A DNA stretch of 44,853 nt from Streptomyces sp. ISL-98 (GCF_018614055.1 NZ_JAGGPB010000051.1:1-44853); one strand, 5' to 3'; counted from the first letter of the stretch, positions 24,368 to 32,251 are shown. Notes: generated from the letters alone by a model not told the origin. A program made the numbers and translations.

Positions 24368-24865
24368 ATGACCACGCTGCCTCCCCCCAGTACCCCCCCG
24401 TGGCCAACTCGCCACCCCCGCTTTACAGGGGCCAACAATCCTCTGCCGCCGCAACGGCGCAGGTGGTTGCACCCGGCCGCAGACATCGCACTCGCAATCG
24501 GCCTCCTCGTGATCGACGTCATCGCCCCCCTCATCGCATTCGTCTTCGGACTCGACGCGGCTGGATACAAGATGTTCGACCCCGCAGCCGACAACTCGTC
24601 CGTCTCCCTCACCCGCCCCTTCGCCTACATGGCCGTGGCCGGCGGCATCGTCCTAGTCTCCGCGTTCCCTTTGTTCACGGCCCGCGCAATCATCAGCATC
24701 GGCGTCCAAGCCCTTGCCGGCCTAGTCCTGGTACTGGTGGCCGTCATCGGAATAAACGACGCAGACCGCAAAGCGCACCCACAGCCCGCCCCGACCTCCC
24801 CCTCCATCAACCCGGGCGCGCTGTGCCGGTCCGGCGGCGACAACAGCGAATGCGGCGGATCCTGA
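24368..24865 (+). CDS. Small membrane protein of unknown function
   Basis: The product is 165 residues. A Pro-rich cytoplasmic N-terminus is followed by three predicted membrane segments: AADIALAIGLLVIDVIAPLI, FAYMAVAGGIVLVSAFPLF and IISIGVQALAGLVLVLVAVI. The tail ends in CRSGGDNSECGGS with two Cys. ATG 24368 has GAGGGA about ten bases upstream; longer in-frame starts would run through proline/arginine-rich shadow sequence. I do not recognise the family. It is a lone gene flanked by the secreted-protein terminator and an IS3 remnant. Confidence 0.68.
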   Translation: MTTLPPPSTPPWPTRHPRFTGANNPLPPQRRRWLHPAADIALAIGLLVIDVIAPLIAFVFGLDAAGYKMFDPAADNSSVSLTRPFAYMAVAGGIVLVSAFPLFTARAIISIGVQALAGLVLVLVAVIGINDADRKAHPQPAPTSPSINPGALCRSGGDNSECGGS

Positions 24866-24945
24866 CGTGCCGACCTGCGATTGATGATCTTCGCCACGGG
24901 TGAGGACATGGATCTGATCGCCGCGGCCAATGTTCGTGCCGTCCC

Positions 24946-25077
24946 CGGCTCGACCTGTTCCAGTGGCTGCACCGCTACAACACCCGACGCCGTCACTCGA
25001 GCCACGGACAACGCCGCCCCATCGCCTACGAGACGGCACTCGGAACAACATCAACTAACCTGGCCCAAGCCGCATAA
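24946..25077 (+). pseudogene. IS3-family transposase (integrase core) C-terminal remnant
   Basis: RLDLFQWLHRYNTRRRHSSH and GQRRPIAYETALGTT then NLAQAA-stop are the last ~43 residues of an IS3-family OrfB, the WLxxYNxxRxHS block that follows the catalytic Glu. Nothing upstream belongs to the same gene. Confidence 0.72.
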
Positions 25078-25104
25078 GCCCGTGTCCAGGACTCGGGGTC
25101 AAGG

Positions 25105-25382
25105 CCCCACCCACACTTCCACCTGCACTTCACCCCGACCGGTTCTCGTGGCTCAACCTCGTCGAGCGGTGGTTCACCGAACTCACCACGAAGAAACTCC
25201 GCCGCGGCGTCCACCGCTCCGTCCAGGCACTCGAGCGTGACATCCGGGCCTGGCTTGCGGACTGGAACGACCAGCCACGACCGTTCATCTGAACCAAAAC
25301 CGCCGACGAGATCCTCGACAGACTCGCCGCATACTGCCGACGAATCTCCGACTCAGGTCACTACCTGACCGACGGATCGTGA
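25105..25382 (+). pseudogene. IS630-family transposase C-terminal remnant with nonsense codon
   Basis: HPHFHLHFTPTGSSWLNLVE-type sequence (here FTPTGSRGSTSSSG out of frame, then the frame reading SSWLNLVERWFTELTTKKLR across 25145-25200), RRGVHRSVQALERDIRAWLA and DWNDQPRPFI are IS630 transposase C-terminal blocks, with the catalytic Glu in LVERWF. In place of the conserved Trp after PFI there is TGA at 25290-25292, after which the frame continues TKTADEILDRLAAYCRRISD to 25382. The copy is dead by truncation and by this stop. Small frame differences near 25145 are uncertain. Confidence 0.7.
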
Positions 25383-25580
25383 GCCCGCTGTGGAGCGCCC
25401 GACGAACTCGATGTCGGGTGCGGCGGCCCGGGCCGCCTCCATTGTGACCGGCTCGCCGGGCACGAAGGAATGTCGGCGTCGTGGCCAAAACGAGGCGGTT
25501 GCGCCGCGGTCTGGGGTGTCAGAGACTCACCGGCGCACTCTGTTCACCTCATGGCACATAGCGACTGAAGGGTGGCGTCG

Positions 25581-25610
25581 ATGTTCGCCTCCACAGATCG
25601 GCGCCCATGA
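25581..25610 (+). CDS. Nine-residue micro-ORF, ATGA-coupled
   Basis: ATG 25581, about 11 bases after AAGG, encodes MFASTDRRP and ends in TGA at 25608-25610, overlapping the next ATG (25607) as ATGA. It could be a leader peptide coupling translation into the downstream frames. At this size, chance is a real alternative. Confidence 0.3.
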   Translation: MFASTDRRP

Positions 25611-25699
25611 CAGAGCCCGATCACTACGCGCGAGAAGCCACCGCGTCCCTGTCGTCCTCGACAGCCGTGACGACCCCGCAGGAGATCTGGCACTCATGA
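25607..25699 (+). CDS. 30-residue peptide ORF coupled to the methyltransferase
   Basis: ATG 25607 encodes MTEPDHYAREATASLSSSTA plus VTTPQEIWHS and stops at TGA 25697-25699, overlapping the methyltransferase ATG (25696) as ATGA. It is rich in Ser and Thr, has an acidic/His N-terminus and no Cys. The methyltransferase's own ribosome-binding site AGGAG lies inside it. It may be a substrate peptide, a coupling leader, or an accidental frame. I do not recognise a precursor family, and no RiPP enzymes other than the methyltransferase are nearby. Confidence 0.4.
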   Translation: MTEPDHYAREATASLSSSTAVTTPQEIWHS

Positions 25700-26451
25700 A
25701 CGACTGCGCCGCACAGCACTACGCCAATCTCGCCCACAACTACGACGATACTTGGGCGCACCGCCCCGAATACCTGGCGTGGATGTGCAGGCATATCGCC
25801 GCCAGACTCCCGGTCAGGCCCGGGACACGGATCGCCGACATTGGTGCCGGCACCGGACTGTTCTTACGGCATCTGATCGGCGGCGCCTCAGCGCAAAGCC
25901 CGATCCTGTGCGTTGACCCCAGTGCCGCGATGCTCGCTCAACTACCGGACGACCCCCGGCTGCACCCCGTCCACGCCAGCGCAGAGGATGTGGCCATGGG
26001 GCAGGCCACCCTTCCGTATGACCGGCTGCACGGCATCCTCATCAAGGAGACCATTCACCACATCAGCGAGCTGGGCACCACCCTCAAGGGGCTGGCCGAG
26101 CTGCTTGTTCCGGGCGGACACATGCTTGTCGTCACCCTGCCACCTCGGCTGGAATACCCCCTGTTCCATTCTGCCCTGGACCGGTTTGCCGAACGGCAAC
26201 CGGCTCCCCAGGATATCGCCGACCACATGCGGAAATCTGGACTCATCACCAGCTACGGGTACGAGGAGTATCAGGTATGCGTCGACCGGGACCACTGGAT
26301 CGGGCTGGTGGCCAACCGGTGGATGTCGGTGCTGTCGTCATTCACCGACGAGGAGTTGGCCGTCGGTCTTGCAGAAATTCGTCACCGGTACGCGCCCGGC
26401 GAGATCTGTTTCCAGGACCGGTTCGCCTTCGTGCTTGGCATGAGGCCGTGA
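25696..26451 (+). CDS. Class I SAM-dependent methyltransferase
   Basis: The product is 251 residues. Motif I is RIADIGAGTGLFLRHLI, motif II contains ILCVDPSAAMLAQLP, the post-I acidic residue is in VHASAEDVAMG, and motif III is LLVPGGHMLVVTLPPRL. IKETIHHISELGTTLKGLAE is the usual ubiE/methyltransferase-11 segment. The ATG at 25696 follows AGGAG (12 bases) and overlaps the stop of a 30-codon frame, so it is probably translationally coupled. The substrate is unknown: small-molecule and peptide targets are both possible. The gene sits between IS630 debris and a long palindrome, which suggests horizontal mobility of the surroundings. Confidence 0.85.
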   Translation: MNDCAAQHYANLAHNYDDTWAHRPEYLAWMCRHIAARLPVRPGTRIADIGAGTGLFLRHLIGGASAQSPILCVDPSAAMLAQLPDDPRLHPVHASAEDVAMGQATLPYDRLHGILIKETIHHISELGTTLKGLAELLVPGGHMLVVTLPPRLEYPLFHSALDRFAERQPAPQDIADHMRKSGLITSYGYEEYQVCVDRDHWIGLVANRWMSVLSSFTDEELAVGLAEIRHRYAPGEICFQDRFAFVLGMRP

Positions 26452-26834
26452 CGCACCCGCAGCGCAGCAGCACGCGGCAGAGCGGAGCGCCGGCACGCAG
26501 CGAGGCCGAGGGACCTGAAGGGCTGTTTAGGGACCTTGACCTGGCCTCGGGACTGGGACCACTTTGTAGCTACTGAGCGTCAGTCACGCGGGTCGGGCAG
26601 GAAATACGGGTGGATCGGCAGGTACAGCGTGAACTTGAAGTGCTCTCCCGGCTTCAGCCGGAAGAGCACTTCAACCAGCCCCCGTCCGCTGCCCGCTCGG
26701 CGACAGTACGGGTGTGCGGATCACGTATCGGAGGTTCCACGCGGTTCGGTCCGGTGCCGCGGCGGCTCGTGGTGCTCACGAACGGAGTCTTCCTTACGGC
26801 TGAGCTGTCGCGTCATCAGGCTGCCGGACCCTGC
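26452..26834. other. Intergenic region with a long palindrome
   Basis: The 383 bp contain no supported gene, apart from a minus-strand tail reading GEHFKFTLYLPIHPYFLPDP then RD-stop across 26587-26650, whose family I do not recognise. The dominant feature is the 40-bp palindrome at 26635-26674. Confidence 0.5.
26635..26674. repeat. 40-bp near-perfect palindrome, related to an IS605-type end
   Basis: The arms TTGAAGTGCTCT (26635-26646) and AGAGCACTTCAA (26663-26674) are perfect, and the inner part pairs at all but one position around a 2-nt apex. The left arm read in reverse (17 bases, 26651 to 26635) is identical to 31534-31550, and the right arm differs by one base. The TTCAA end resembles IS200/IS605 cleavage sites. 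Confidence 0.85.
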
Positions 26835-27755
26835 TCAGTTCGTGCCCTCGGGCGGCAGATAAGTGGTCACGATGGTGCGCTCCACTCCGGCGTCCCGCAT
26901 GGCTCGGGCCCGGTGGTTGCCGTTGGTGTACCCGGGGTCGGGGCCGAGGTGAGGAAAGATCGCGGCGGCCGGACTCAGCAGCGACTCCAGGGCACGTATG
27001 TCATGGTCCGCCACTCCCAGCCTCCGGGCGCGCTCCGGGACTTCCTCGCCTATGTCCTCATCGGCAAGACGGTCCTGGCGGGCGTCGTCGGCGAGGCGGA
27101 TGGCCAATTCGCTGACCGCCGCCCAGTCCTGCTTGTGGTACCAGCAGCATCCGGCACCCGGTCCGGGCCTTCGCTGCCGTATGCGGCGGAGGAGGATGCC
27201 GAGCCGTGAGACGCGGCGGGACATGCACGGCTCGCGGAAGGGCTGTGGTTCCGGAAGGTGCGCGACCGGGATGATGTCGTACCGGAGCCGATCGGGCGGC
27301 GGGGGCACGAACGCCACGTAGCCGTCACCACGGCTCGGGTCGACATCGCAGCCGGCCAACGTGGTCAGCTGCTCGTCGGTGAGAGTGTGCCAACCCGGGG
27401 CCTTGAGCTGGAACGGACCAGTGACGTCGAAGGACACGACGCTGAACTCTTCGTCGGGCAGCATGTGCTGGACCCAGATAGGGGGCTCGCTCTCGCTGCT
27501 GCAGTGGGTCCGCCATACAGCGGCGGCGTACTGCTCTGCCCGATTGACGAGACTGGCACCCTCGTCGGGGCCTTGCGTCGCCACCGCGACGGTCCGCTCG
27601 TCGGCTGCTGTGAACAGCTGAAGCCGGAACGTGCACGGCACCCCGCCCGCCTTGCCCACCTGGAACATGTGCTCGTCCACGGTTCGCCGCCGCGGCGCCC
27701 CAGCAGTGACGAGCAGCTCGTCGACAGTCGGTCTGTGTGAGGTCGATTCGGGCAT
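26835..27755 (-). CDS. Hypothetical protein with a ParB/Srx-like GNHRARAM motif
   Basis: The product is 306 residues. The N-terminal two-thirds (VDEHMFQVGKAGGVPCTFRL, EFSVVSFDVTGPFQLKAPGW) is unrecognised. A middle Arg-rich part (LGILLRRIRQRRPGPG) leads to a C-terminal block GPDPGYTNGNHRARAMRDAG-VERTIVTTYLP, which resembles the DGNHR-type catalytic/nucleotide motif of ParB/sulfiredoxin-like proteins. ATG 27755 has AAAGG at ten bases and is preferred over the longer frame. No signal peptide or membrane segment is present. No partner gene is obvious. The motif call is tentative. Confidence 0.65.
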   Translation of the reverse strand: MPESTSHRPTVDELLVTAGAPRRRTVDEHMFQVGKAGGVPCTFRLQLFTAADERTVAVATQGPDEGASLVNRAEQYAAAVWRTHCSSESEPPIWVQHMLPDEEFSVVSFDVTGPFQLKAPGWHTLTDEQLTTLAGCDVDPSRGDGYVAFVPPPPDRLRYDIIPVAHLPEPQPFREPCMSRRVSRLGILLRRIRQRRPGPGAGCCWYHKQDWAAVSELAIRLADDARQDRLADEDIGEEVPERARRLGVADHDIRALESLLSPAAAIFPHLGPDPGYTNGNHRARAMRDAGVERTIVTTYLPPEGTN

Positions 27756-27797
27756 GTGAGAGTGGCCTTTCACTCGTGGAAGCAGACGGGTGCCGGG

Positions 27798-27914
27798 TCA
27801 GGGCTGAGGCTTGGCCGGTTCCTTGTACGAGACGTGACCGATGGCGCTGTACGCCTGGTCCAGGCCGCGCTCAAGAGCCTGAGACGCCTCACCGAGGTCT
27901 TCTCGGCAACGTGA
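27798..27914 (-). pseudogene. C-terminal fragment of an unknown small protein
   Basis: The minus strand reads LGEASQALERGLDQAYSAIG, HVSYKEPAKPQP-stop. Codon use and helical pattern look coding, but no start or upstream part fits: the frame runs antisense into the VOC gene. It may be the end of a deleted gene, or chance. Confidence 0.25.
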
Positions 27915-27955
27915 CAGTTGCGGTGTGTGACGGGGTGCGGGTGCCCGCTCGCGGC

Positions 27956-28351
27956 CTAGTTCTGCGGTGCCAGGGTGCGAAGGACGTCGAACTCGTTGCC
28001 CTCGGGGTCGGCCATGACCACCCAGTGTCGGTCTGATCCCTGGCCCACATCCGTCTCGGTGGCGCCGAGGCCGAGCAATCTGGTCACCTCGTCCTCGGTG
28101 CTGCCGTCGATCGGGCTGACGTCGAGGTGAAGCCGGTTCTTCACGGTCTTGCCCTCGGGCACCTGGATGAACAGCAGGGTGGGCGACATCTGGCGGGCCC
28201 GAACATCCTCGACGGTCGGCACCCAGGAGCCGATCTCGACTTTTCCCTCGCTCCGGTCGATCACCTTGAAGTCCAGGACCTCGCACCAGAAGGCCGCGAG
28301 CCTCTCCGGATCGTGGCAGTCAACGGCCAACTCGGTGAACCTACTTGTCAT
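27956..28351 (-). CDS. VOC-family protein (glyoxalase/bleomycin-resistance-like)
   Basis: The product is 131 residues, a single two-module VOC domain: RFTELAVDCHDPERLAAFWC opens the first beta-alpha-beta-beta-beta unit, and VKNRLHLDVSPIDGSTEDEV the second (His in RLHLDV), with VVMADPEGNEFDVLR as the final strand carrying the usual Glu metal ligand. This length and layout are common in uncharacterised actinomycete VOC proteins. The substrate is unknown. It runs against the IS5/sortase remnants upstream. Start ATG 28351 is set by the conserved first strand. Confidence 0.88.
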   Translation of the reverse strand: MTSRFTELAVDCHDPERLAAFWCEVLDFKVIDRSEGKVEIGSWVPTVEDVRARQMSPTLLFIQVPEGKTVKNRLHLDVSPIDGSTEDEVTRLLGLGATETDVGQGSDRHWVVMADPEGNEFDVLRTLAPQN

Positions 28352-28509
28352 GACTCTCCCAGATGGTGCGGACGGGGCTCAGAGTATGCCGCCCGTCCGA
28401 CAGATCCGAGATCTTCCTGACCAGGGACGTCAGACGGGATTGACCCGGCATCAGATACGCGAGAAGCCCCTGGTAGGAACAGGTTCGGGGTACCGAGAGG
28501 CTTCACGCG

Positions 28510-28680
28510 TTGACCAATATCACCTACACCGGCGTGCTCGATGTCAGCCGGGCCACTGCTGAAGCCCTCGCGAAGCTGCTGCTCGAACACCGCGAGCGTC
28601 TCGGGACCCGCAAGGGCACCCGCGCCCTGGGGCCGTTCAAACAGAGCGTGTTGATCCTGCGCTGGGTCCTGGACGTCCAC
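28510..28680 (+). pseudogene. IS5-family transposase N-terminal remnant
   Basis: From TTG 28510, ITYTGVLDVSRATAEALAKL, LLEHRERLGTRKGTRALGPF and KQSVLILRWVLD match the N-terminus of an IS5/DDE-4-type transposase. The match ends at ~28680, where it is joined to the class F sortase remnant, so the transposon has lost its catalytic part. Confidence 0.7.
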
Positions 28681-28682
28681 CG

Positions 28683-28919
28683 TCCTCGCTCAAGGCCGGT
28701 GACAAGATCGAGGTCGACCGCGCGGACGGGAAGACCGTGCGGTTCAGCGGCGACCGCACAGCTCAGTATCCCAAGAACCGGTTCCCCACAGTCGAGGTCT
28801 ACAAGAACGTCGATCAGGCGGGTCTGCGTCTGATCACCTGCGGCGGTGCGTACGACCAGTCGGAGCGGTACTACTCGGAAAACGTGGTGGTGTTCGCAAG
28901 CCTCACCGGCAGCCGGTAG
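28683..28919 (+). pseudogene. Class F sortase C-terminal remnant
   Basis: SSLKAGDKIEVDRADGKTVR, YPKNRFPTVEVYKNVDQAGL, RLITCGGAYDQSERYYSENV, VVFASL is the C-terminal beta-barrel part of an actinomycete class F sortase, with the catalytic Cys (ITCGG) and Arg (SERYYSENVVVF). The N-terminal membrane anchor and catalytic His are absent, replaced by the IS5 fragment. This is the second broken sortase in the window. A strong terminator follows, and the next gene, on the other strand, is a penicillin-binding protein. Confidence 0.8.
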
Positions 28920-28933
28920 AGGCAGAGCAAGCC

Positions 28934-28964
28934 GAGGCCGACGTCTCTTTCGGACGTCGGCCTC
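28934..28964. terminator. Bidirectional terminator between sortase remnant and PBP
   Basis: GAGGCCGACGTC (28934-28945) and GACGTCGGCCTC (28953-28964) form a perfect 12-bp stem with a 7-nt loop. It lies between convergent genes, 14 bp after one stop and 15 bp before the other. Confidence 0.88.
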
Positions 28965-28978
28965 TTCGCCGTACGGCG

Positions 28979-31000
28979 CTACGGTCCGGACCGGGCCGCG
29001 GTCATGTACGACGCCCACACCCGCAGCGGCAGGAAGTCGCCCCGCTCCGCCCCGGACCCGCCCACTCCAGTCACCGGGAGCAGGCCGCCCTCGCCGGGTT
29101 TGTCCCGGAAGACGGTCACGGCCGTCGACAGTTCTTCCGTGCAGCCGATGAACCAGGCGGCCGGCAGCCGGTCGGCGTCGCCGGTGCGGCCCGCCGCAAT
29201 CGGCGTCGCCAGTGCGCGTAGGGTGTCCGGGGCCAGGGAGTCCACGGCCACGTCCCCCATCGCCCGGGAGACCTCACGGGCCACTTCGGTGTCCAGGACT
29301 TGCCTGCGGGGCGGCCGCTCCAGCCTCTCCAGCCGTGTGCCCCGGTAGGTGACCTCGGTGACCGAGTACGGGTCCGTCCGTCGGCCGTCCTCAGCGAAGG
29401 TGGCGTAGGCGTCGGCCATGCGAATGGCGCTCGGGGTGGAGGTGCCGACGGAGAAGGGTCGCTCCAAGGGGGCCATGCTCTGCGGCAGCAGGCCCGTACT
29501 GACCGCGAGATCGCGCACCTTCTTCAGGCCGATGTCCTCACCGAGCCTGCCGTAGACACTGTCGCCACCGGTGACCAGCGCCTCGCGCAACGTGGGAAAG
29601 CCGGCGGAGAAGGACATGGCGCCGGCCGCGAACCGGCCGGCGCCGGTATCGGATCGCTCCGGCAGCAGCCACGGCGTTCCAGTGGTCAGGACGCCGGTCC
29701 CGTCGTAGAAGCTGTCGGCGGTCACCGGCAGCCGTGGCGCGAGCGTGCCGGCCGAAGGGACACCGTACTGAAGAGCCGCGGCCAGGACGAACGGCTTGAA
29801 AGCCGACCCCACCGGTACACCCGCCGTGTCGGCGTTGTTGGTGAAATGCTCGGTCGCGTCGGAGCCGCCGTACAGCGCCAGCACCGCCCCGTCGTCCGGG
29901 CGTATCGACGCGGCGCCGAACTGGACGTCCCGGTCGGCGATCCGGCGTTCGGGGTCCAGCGTCTGCGCCGTGACCTTGTCCACGGTCTGCCGCAGTTGCT
30001 CCACCTTGGTCCTGTCGAAGGTCGTACGGATCTTGTATCCGCCGCGGCCCAGATCCTCGGCAGTCAGCCCGGTACGTTTTTCGATGTACTTGTTCGCCAC
30101 GTCCACCAGGTAGCCGGTCTGTCCGGACAGACCGGTGGACACCGACAGTTGGCGCGGCTCCGGGAAGACGGTGTACTTCGCCCGCTCCTCCGGCGACATG
30201 TGGCCAAGCTCCACCTGCCGGTCCAGGACGTACCTCCACCGCGCCTCCGCCCGGCGGTGATTCGCCTCGCTCAAGGAAGGGTCGTACTGCTCCGCGCCCT
30301 TCAGCAGCGCGGCCAGCAACGCGCTGCGCCCGGGATCGAGTTCCCGCGCGTCCATTCCGTAGTAGGCCATCGCGGCGGCCTGCACTCCGTAGGCGTTACG
30401 GCCGAACCAGCTGGTGTTGAGATACCCCTGGAGGATCTCCTGCTTGGACAGCGACCTGGACAGCTTGACCGCCAGGCACAGCTCGCGCAGCTTGCGGTCC
30501 ACGGTCTGCTCCGGCGTCAGGTACGTGTTCTTCGCATACTGCTGCGTGATGGTCGAACCGCCCTGGATCTCCCCTCCGCGGGCCATGTTCACCACCGCCC
30601 GGCCCAGGCCGCCGACGGAGAATCCCGGGTCACTGTAGAAGTCGGCGTTCTCCGCCGAGATCACGGCATTCTGCAGTGCGGGCGGGATGTCGGACAGCGG
30701 GACGTTCTGCCGGTTGATCGCCCCGACACTGACCATTTGGGTGCCGTCGGCCCAGTAGTAGACATTGGCTTCCGCTCGCGCGGTGGCATTCACGTCCGCG
30801 ATGTGCACAGTGGAGTAGACATAGCCGACCAGAGCGGCGAGGGCGGCGCAGCAGATCAGTGAGATGCCGAGCAGCTGGCGCCACGACGGAAGAAACCGGA
30901 ACAGACCGCGACGGCCGCGGCGCGGGTAATCGATGCGCAGTCGGCGGCTCGTGCCGGAAGGCCGGTGCGGCCTCCACGCTTTCGGTCCCATTCGACGCAT
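28979..31000 (-). CDS. Class A penicillin-binding protein (GT51 + transpeptidase-like) with altered motifs
   Basis: The product is 673 residues. A basic cytoplasmic tail and one membrane segment (LLGISLICCAALAALVGYVY) are followed by a GT51 transglycosylase domain: NAVISAENADFYSDPG (catalytic Glu), QGGSTITQQYAKNTYLTPEQ, RKLRELCLAVKLSRSLSKQE, GYLNTSWFGRNAYGVQAAA. In the transpeptidase domain the SxxK motif is intact (GVPVGSAFKPF), but the position of SxN reads TGGDSVYGRL and KTG reads AAGRTGDADRL. The glycosyltransferase looks normal, while transpeptidation may be weak or changed. The start is ATG 31000 (in-frame GTG 31003 just upstream) behind AAGGG. No regulator adjoins. Confidence 0.88.
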   Translation of the reverse strand: MRRMGPKAWRPHRPSGTSRRLRIDYPRRGRRGLFRFLPSWRQLLGISLICCAALAALVGYVYSTVHIADVNATARAEANVYYWADGTQMVSVGAINRQNVPLSDIPPALQNAVISAENADFYSDPGFSVGGLGRAVVNMARGGEIQGGSTITQQYAKNTYLTPEQTVDRKLRELCLAVKLSRSLSKQEILQGYLNTSWFGRNAYGVQAAAMAYYGMDARELDPGRSALLAALLKGAEQYDPSLSEANHRRAEARWRYVLDRQVELGHMSPEERAKYTVFPEPRQLSVSTGLSGQTGYLVDVANKYIEKRTGLTAEDLGRGGYKIRTTFDRTKVEQLRQTVDKVTAQTLDPERRIADRDVQFGAASIRPDDGAVLALYGGSDATEHFTNNADTAGVPVGSAFKPFVLAAALQYGVPSAGTLAPRLPVTADSFYDGTGVLTTGTPWLLPERSDTGAGRFAAGAMSFSAGFPTLREALVTGGDSVYGRLGEDIGLKKVRDLAVSTGLLPQSMAPLERPFSVGTSTPSAIRMADAYATFAEDGRRTDPYSVTEVTYRGTRLERLERPPRRQVLDTEVAREVSRAMGDVAVDSLAPDTLRALATPIAAGRTGDADRLPAAWFIGCTEELSTAVTVFRDKPGEGGLLPVTGVGGSGAERGDFLPLRVWASYMTAARSGP

Positions 31001-31260
31001 CACAGACGCTCGCCCTTCTCCGTACGGTCCATCCTGCCGCTCCCTACTTACTACGCGGCGTGACGGCCACCTGTTCAGGGGGCCGGCGGCGGCCCGCCGT
31101 CGCGTGTGGTGTGTCGATGCCTTTGGGCCGCGGTGGTTTTCCGTGAGGGTGGGCGGCATGCCGTCGATCAGCCTTGATCCACTGTCTGGGCTACCGGCCC
31201 TCGACCGCGCAGTGGCATGCCGACCGCCGGGCCCGACGCCCGACGTGCCGCCAAACTCAC

Positions 31261-31465
31261 CGTGACCGACAGACTCCAGCAGTATGTGCAGGACAGACTC
31301 GCCAGCATGGTGACCGCCCTGGACGGCAACGGGATCCCGGGACCGCAGGTGCGCTGGATCGGGCGGCGCCACGGCCGCCGACAGGACCGGCGCTGGGCAA
31401 CCTCGTGGAGCCCGGAACAGATCGCCCGTCGGCTCCCGGTCGACTTCCCCAGGCTGCCGGGAGGG
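31261..31465 (+). pseudogene. IS30-family transposase fragment
   Basis: VTDRLQQYVQDRLASMVTAL, PQVRWIGRRHGRRQDRRWAT and SWSPEQIARRLPVDFP are the central, pre-catalytic segment of an IS30-family transposase (the SPEQIxxRL block). The catalytic Asp and Glu parts are absent; an IS605-type end follows from about 31500. The start lies near GTG 31261, and nothing upstream to the PBP gene is coding. Confidence 0.72.
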
Positions 31466-31520
31466 CAGTCGTCAGGCGCACGAACCGCGTCAAGCCCACC
31501 ACCGCAAGGTAGGTGGGAAT

Positions 31521-31550
31521 CTCCCGGGTTCATCCGGGAGAGCACTTCAA
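31521..31550. repeat. IS605-type right-end hairpin, solitary
   Basis: CTCCCGG (31521-31527) and CCGGGAG (31534-31540) form a stem around GTTCAT and are followed by AGCACTTCAA. The preceding AGGTAGGTGGGAAT context is typical of tnpB 3' ends, but no tnpB remains. The last 17 bases match the palindrome at 26635-26674. Confidence 0.6.
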
Positions 31551-31708
31551 TTTCTTCAAACTCTGGACGAGGTGCAGCGGGACTTATGGCCGCGACGTTG
31601 GTTCGTCGCCCTGGACCGGAGCCAGTTGTCTCGGGGAGGGGCGCCAGGCTTCCGATCTGGTTGATGACTGCCCGTAGTCCGGGGCTCGGTGTGACCCCGG
31701 AGAGGTCG

Positions 31709-32251
31709 TCACCACCGTCGGTGCACGCTTGCCTTACTGCCGGTCACCAGACTTGCCGGCGGAACGTCATCGGTCACGACCGCGCCAGCGGCGACCACGG
31801 CATCACGGCCAATGCTGACGCCAGGAAGGATCGTGGCACCGGCGCCGATCCACACGTTCTCCGCCACATCGATGGGCGCGCCGCTTAGCCACCCCCGTCG
31901 CTCCTCAGGATCGACCGGGTGACCGACGGTGATGAACGTGGCCTTTGGTCCGACCATCACGCGCTCGCCGAGCCGGATGCCGGCGTAGTCCAGGAACGTG
32001 CAGTTCTGGTTGATGAACACGCGCTCCGCGAGGTCCAAGTGAAGGCCGTGGTCCGTGTAGAAGGGCGGATAGATCGTGACTCTCGTCGACAGCGGCTTGC
32101 CGAGGACCTGTTCGAACAGTTCCGCCTTGCCCGCTTCATCCTCGAAGGGTAGGACGTTCAGGCGGGAGGTGAGCTCAGTGACCTGCAGGACCCTCTCGGC
32201 CATGGCCTGGAACTCGGCGCTATGGATGCGCATGAGACGGTCGCTGGACAT
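31709..32251 (-). CDS. Maltose O-acetyltransferase-like hexapeptide transferase
   Basis: The product is 180 residues. The N-terminal maltose/galactoside acetyltransferase cap reads FQAMAERVLQVTELTSRLN. The left-handed beta-helix follows: RVFINQNCTFLDYAGIRLGE, PKATFITVGHPVDPEERRGW (catalytic-type His of the VGHP segment), ENVWIGAGATILPGVSIGRD, AVVAAGAVVTDDVPPASLVT. It transfers acetyl groups from acetyl-CoA to a sugar or similar alcohol. The acceptor is unknown. ATG 32251 follows AAAGGA at eight bases. It lies 64 bp downstream of, and on the same strand as, a LysR gene, so the two may share a transcript. Confidence 0.88.
   Translation of the reverse strand: MSSDRLMRIHSAEFQAMAERVLQVTELTSRLNVLPFEDEAGKAELFEQVLGKPLSTRVTIYPPFYTDHGLHLDLAERVFINQNCTFLDYAGIRLGERVMVGPKATFITVGHPVDPEERRGWLSGAPIDVAENVWIGAGATILPGVSIGRDAVVAAGAVVTDDVPPASLVTGSKASVHRRW

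Noticed and set aside
25607..26451. RiPP biosynthetic cluster
   Set aside because: Only a short peptide frame and one methyltransferase are present. No cyclase, protease, radical-SAM enzyme or transporter lies nearby, so the idea is kept only as a hypothesis in the findings.
29300..30862. 520-codon plus-strand frame
   Set aside because: It is antisense to the PBP gene, which has complete GT51 motifs; the frame shows only low-complexity Arg/Gly/Leu sequence.
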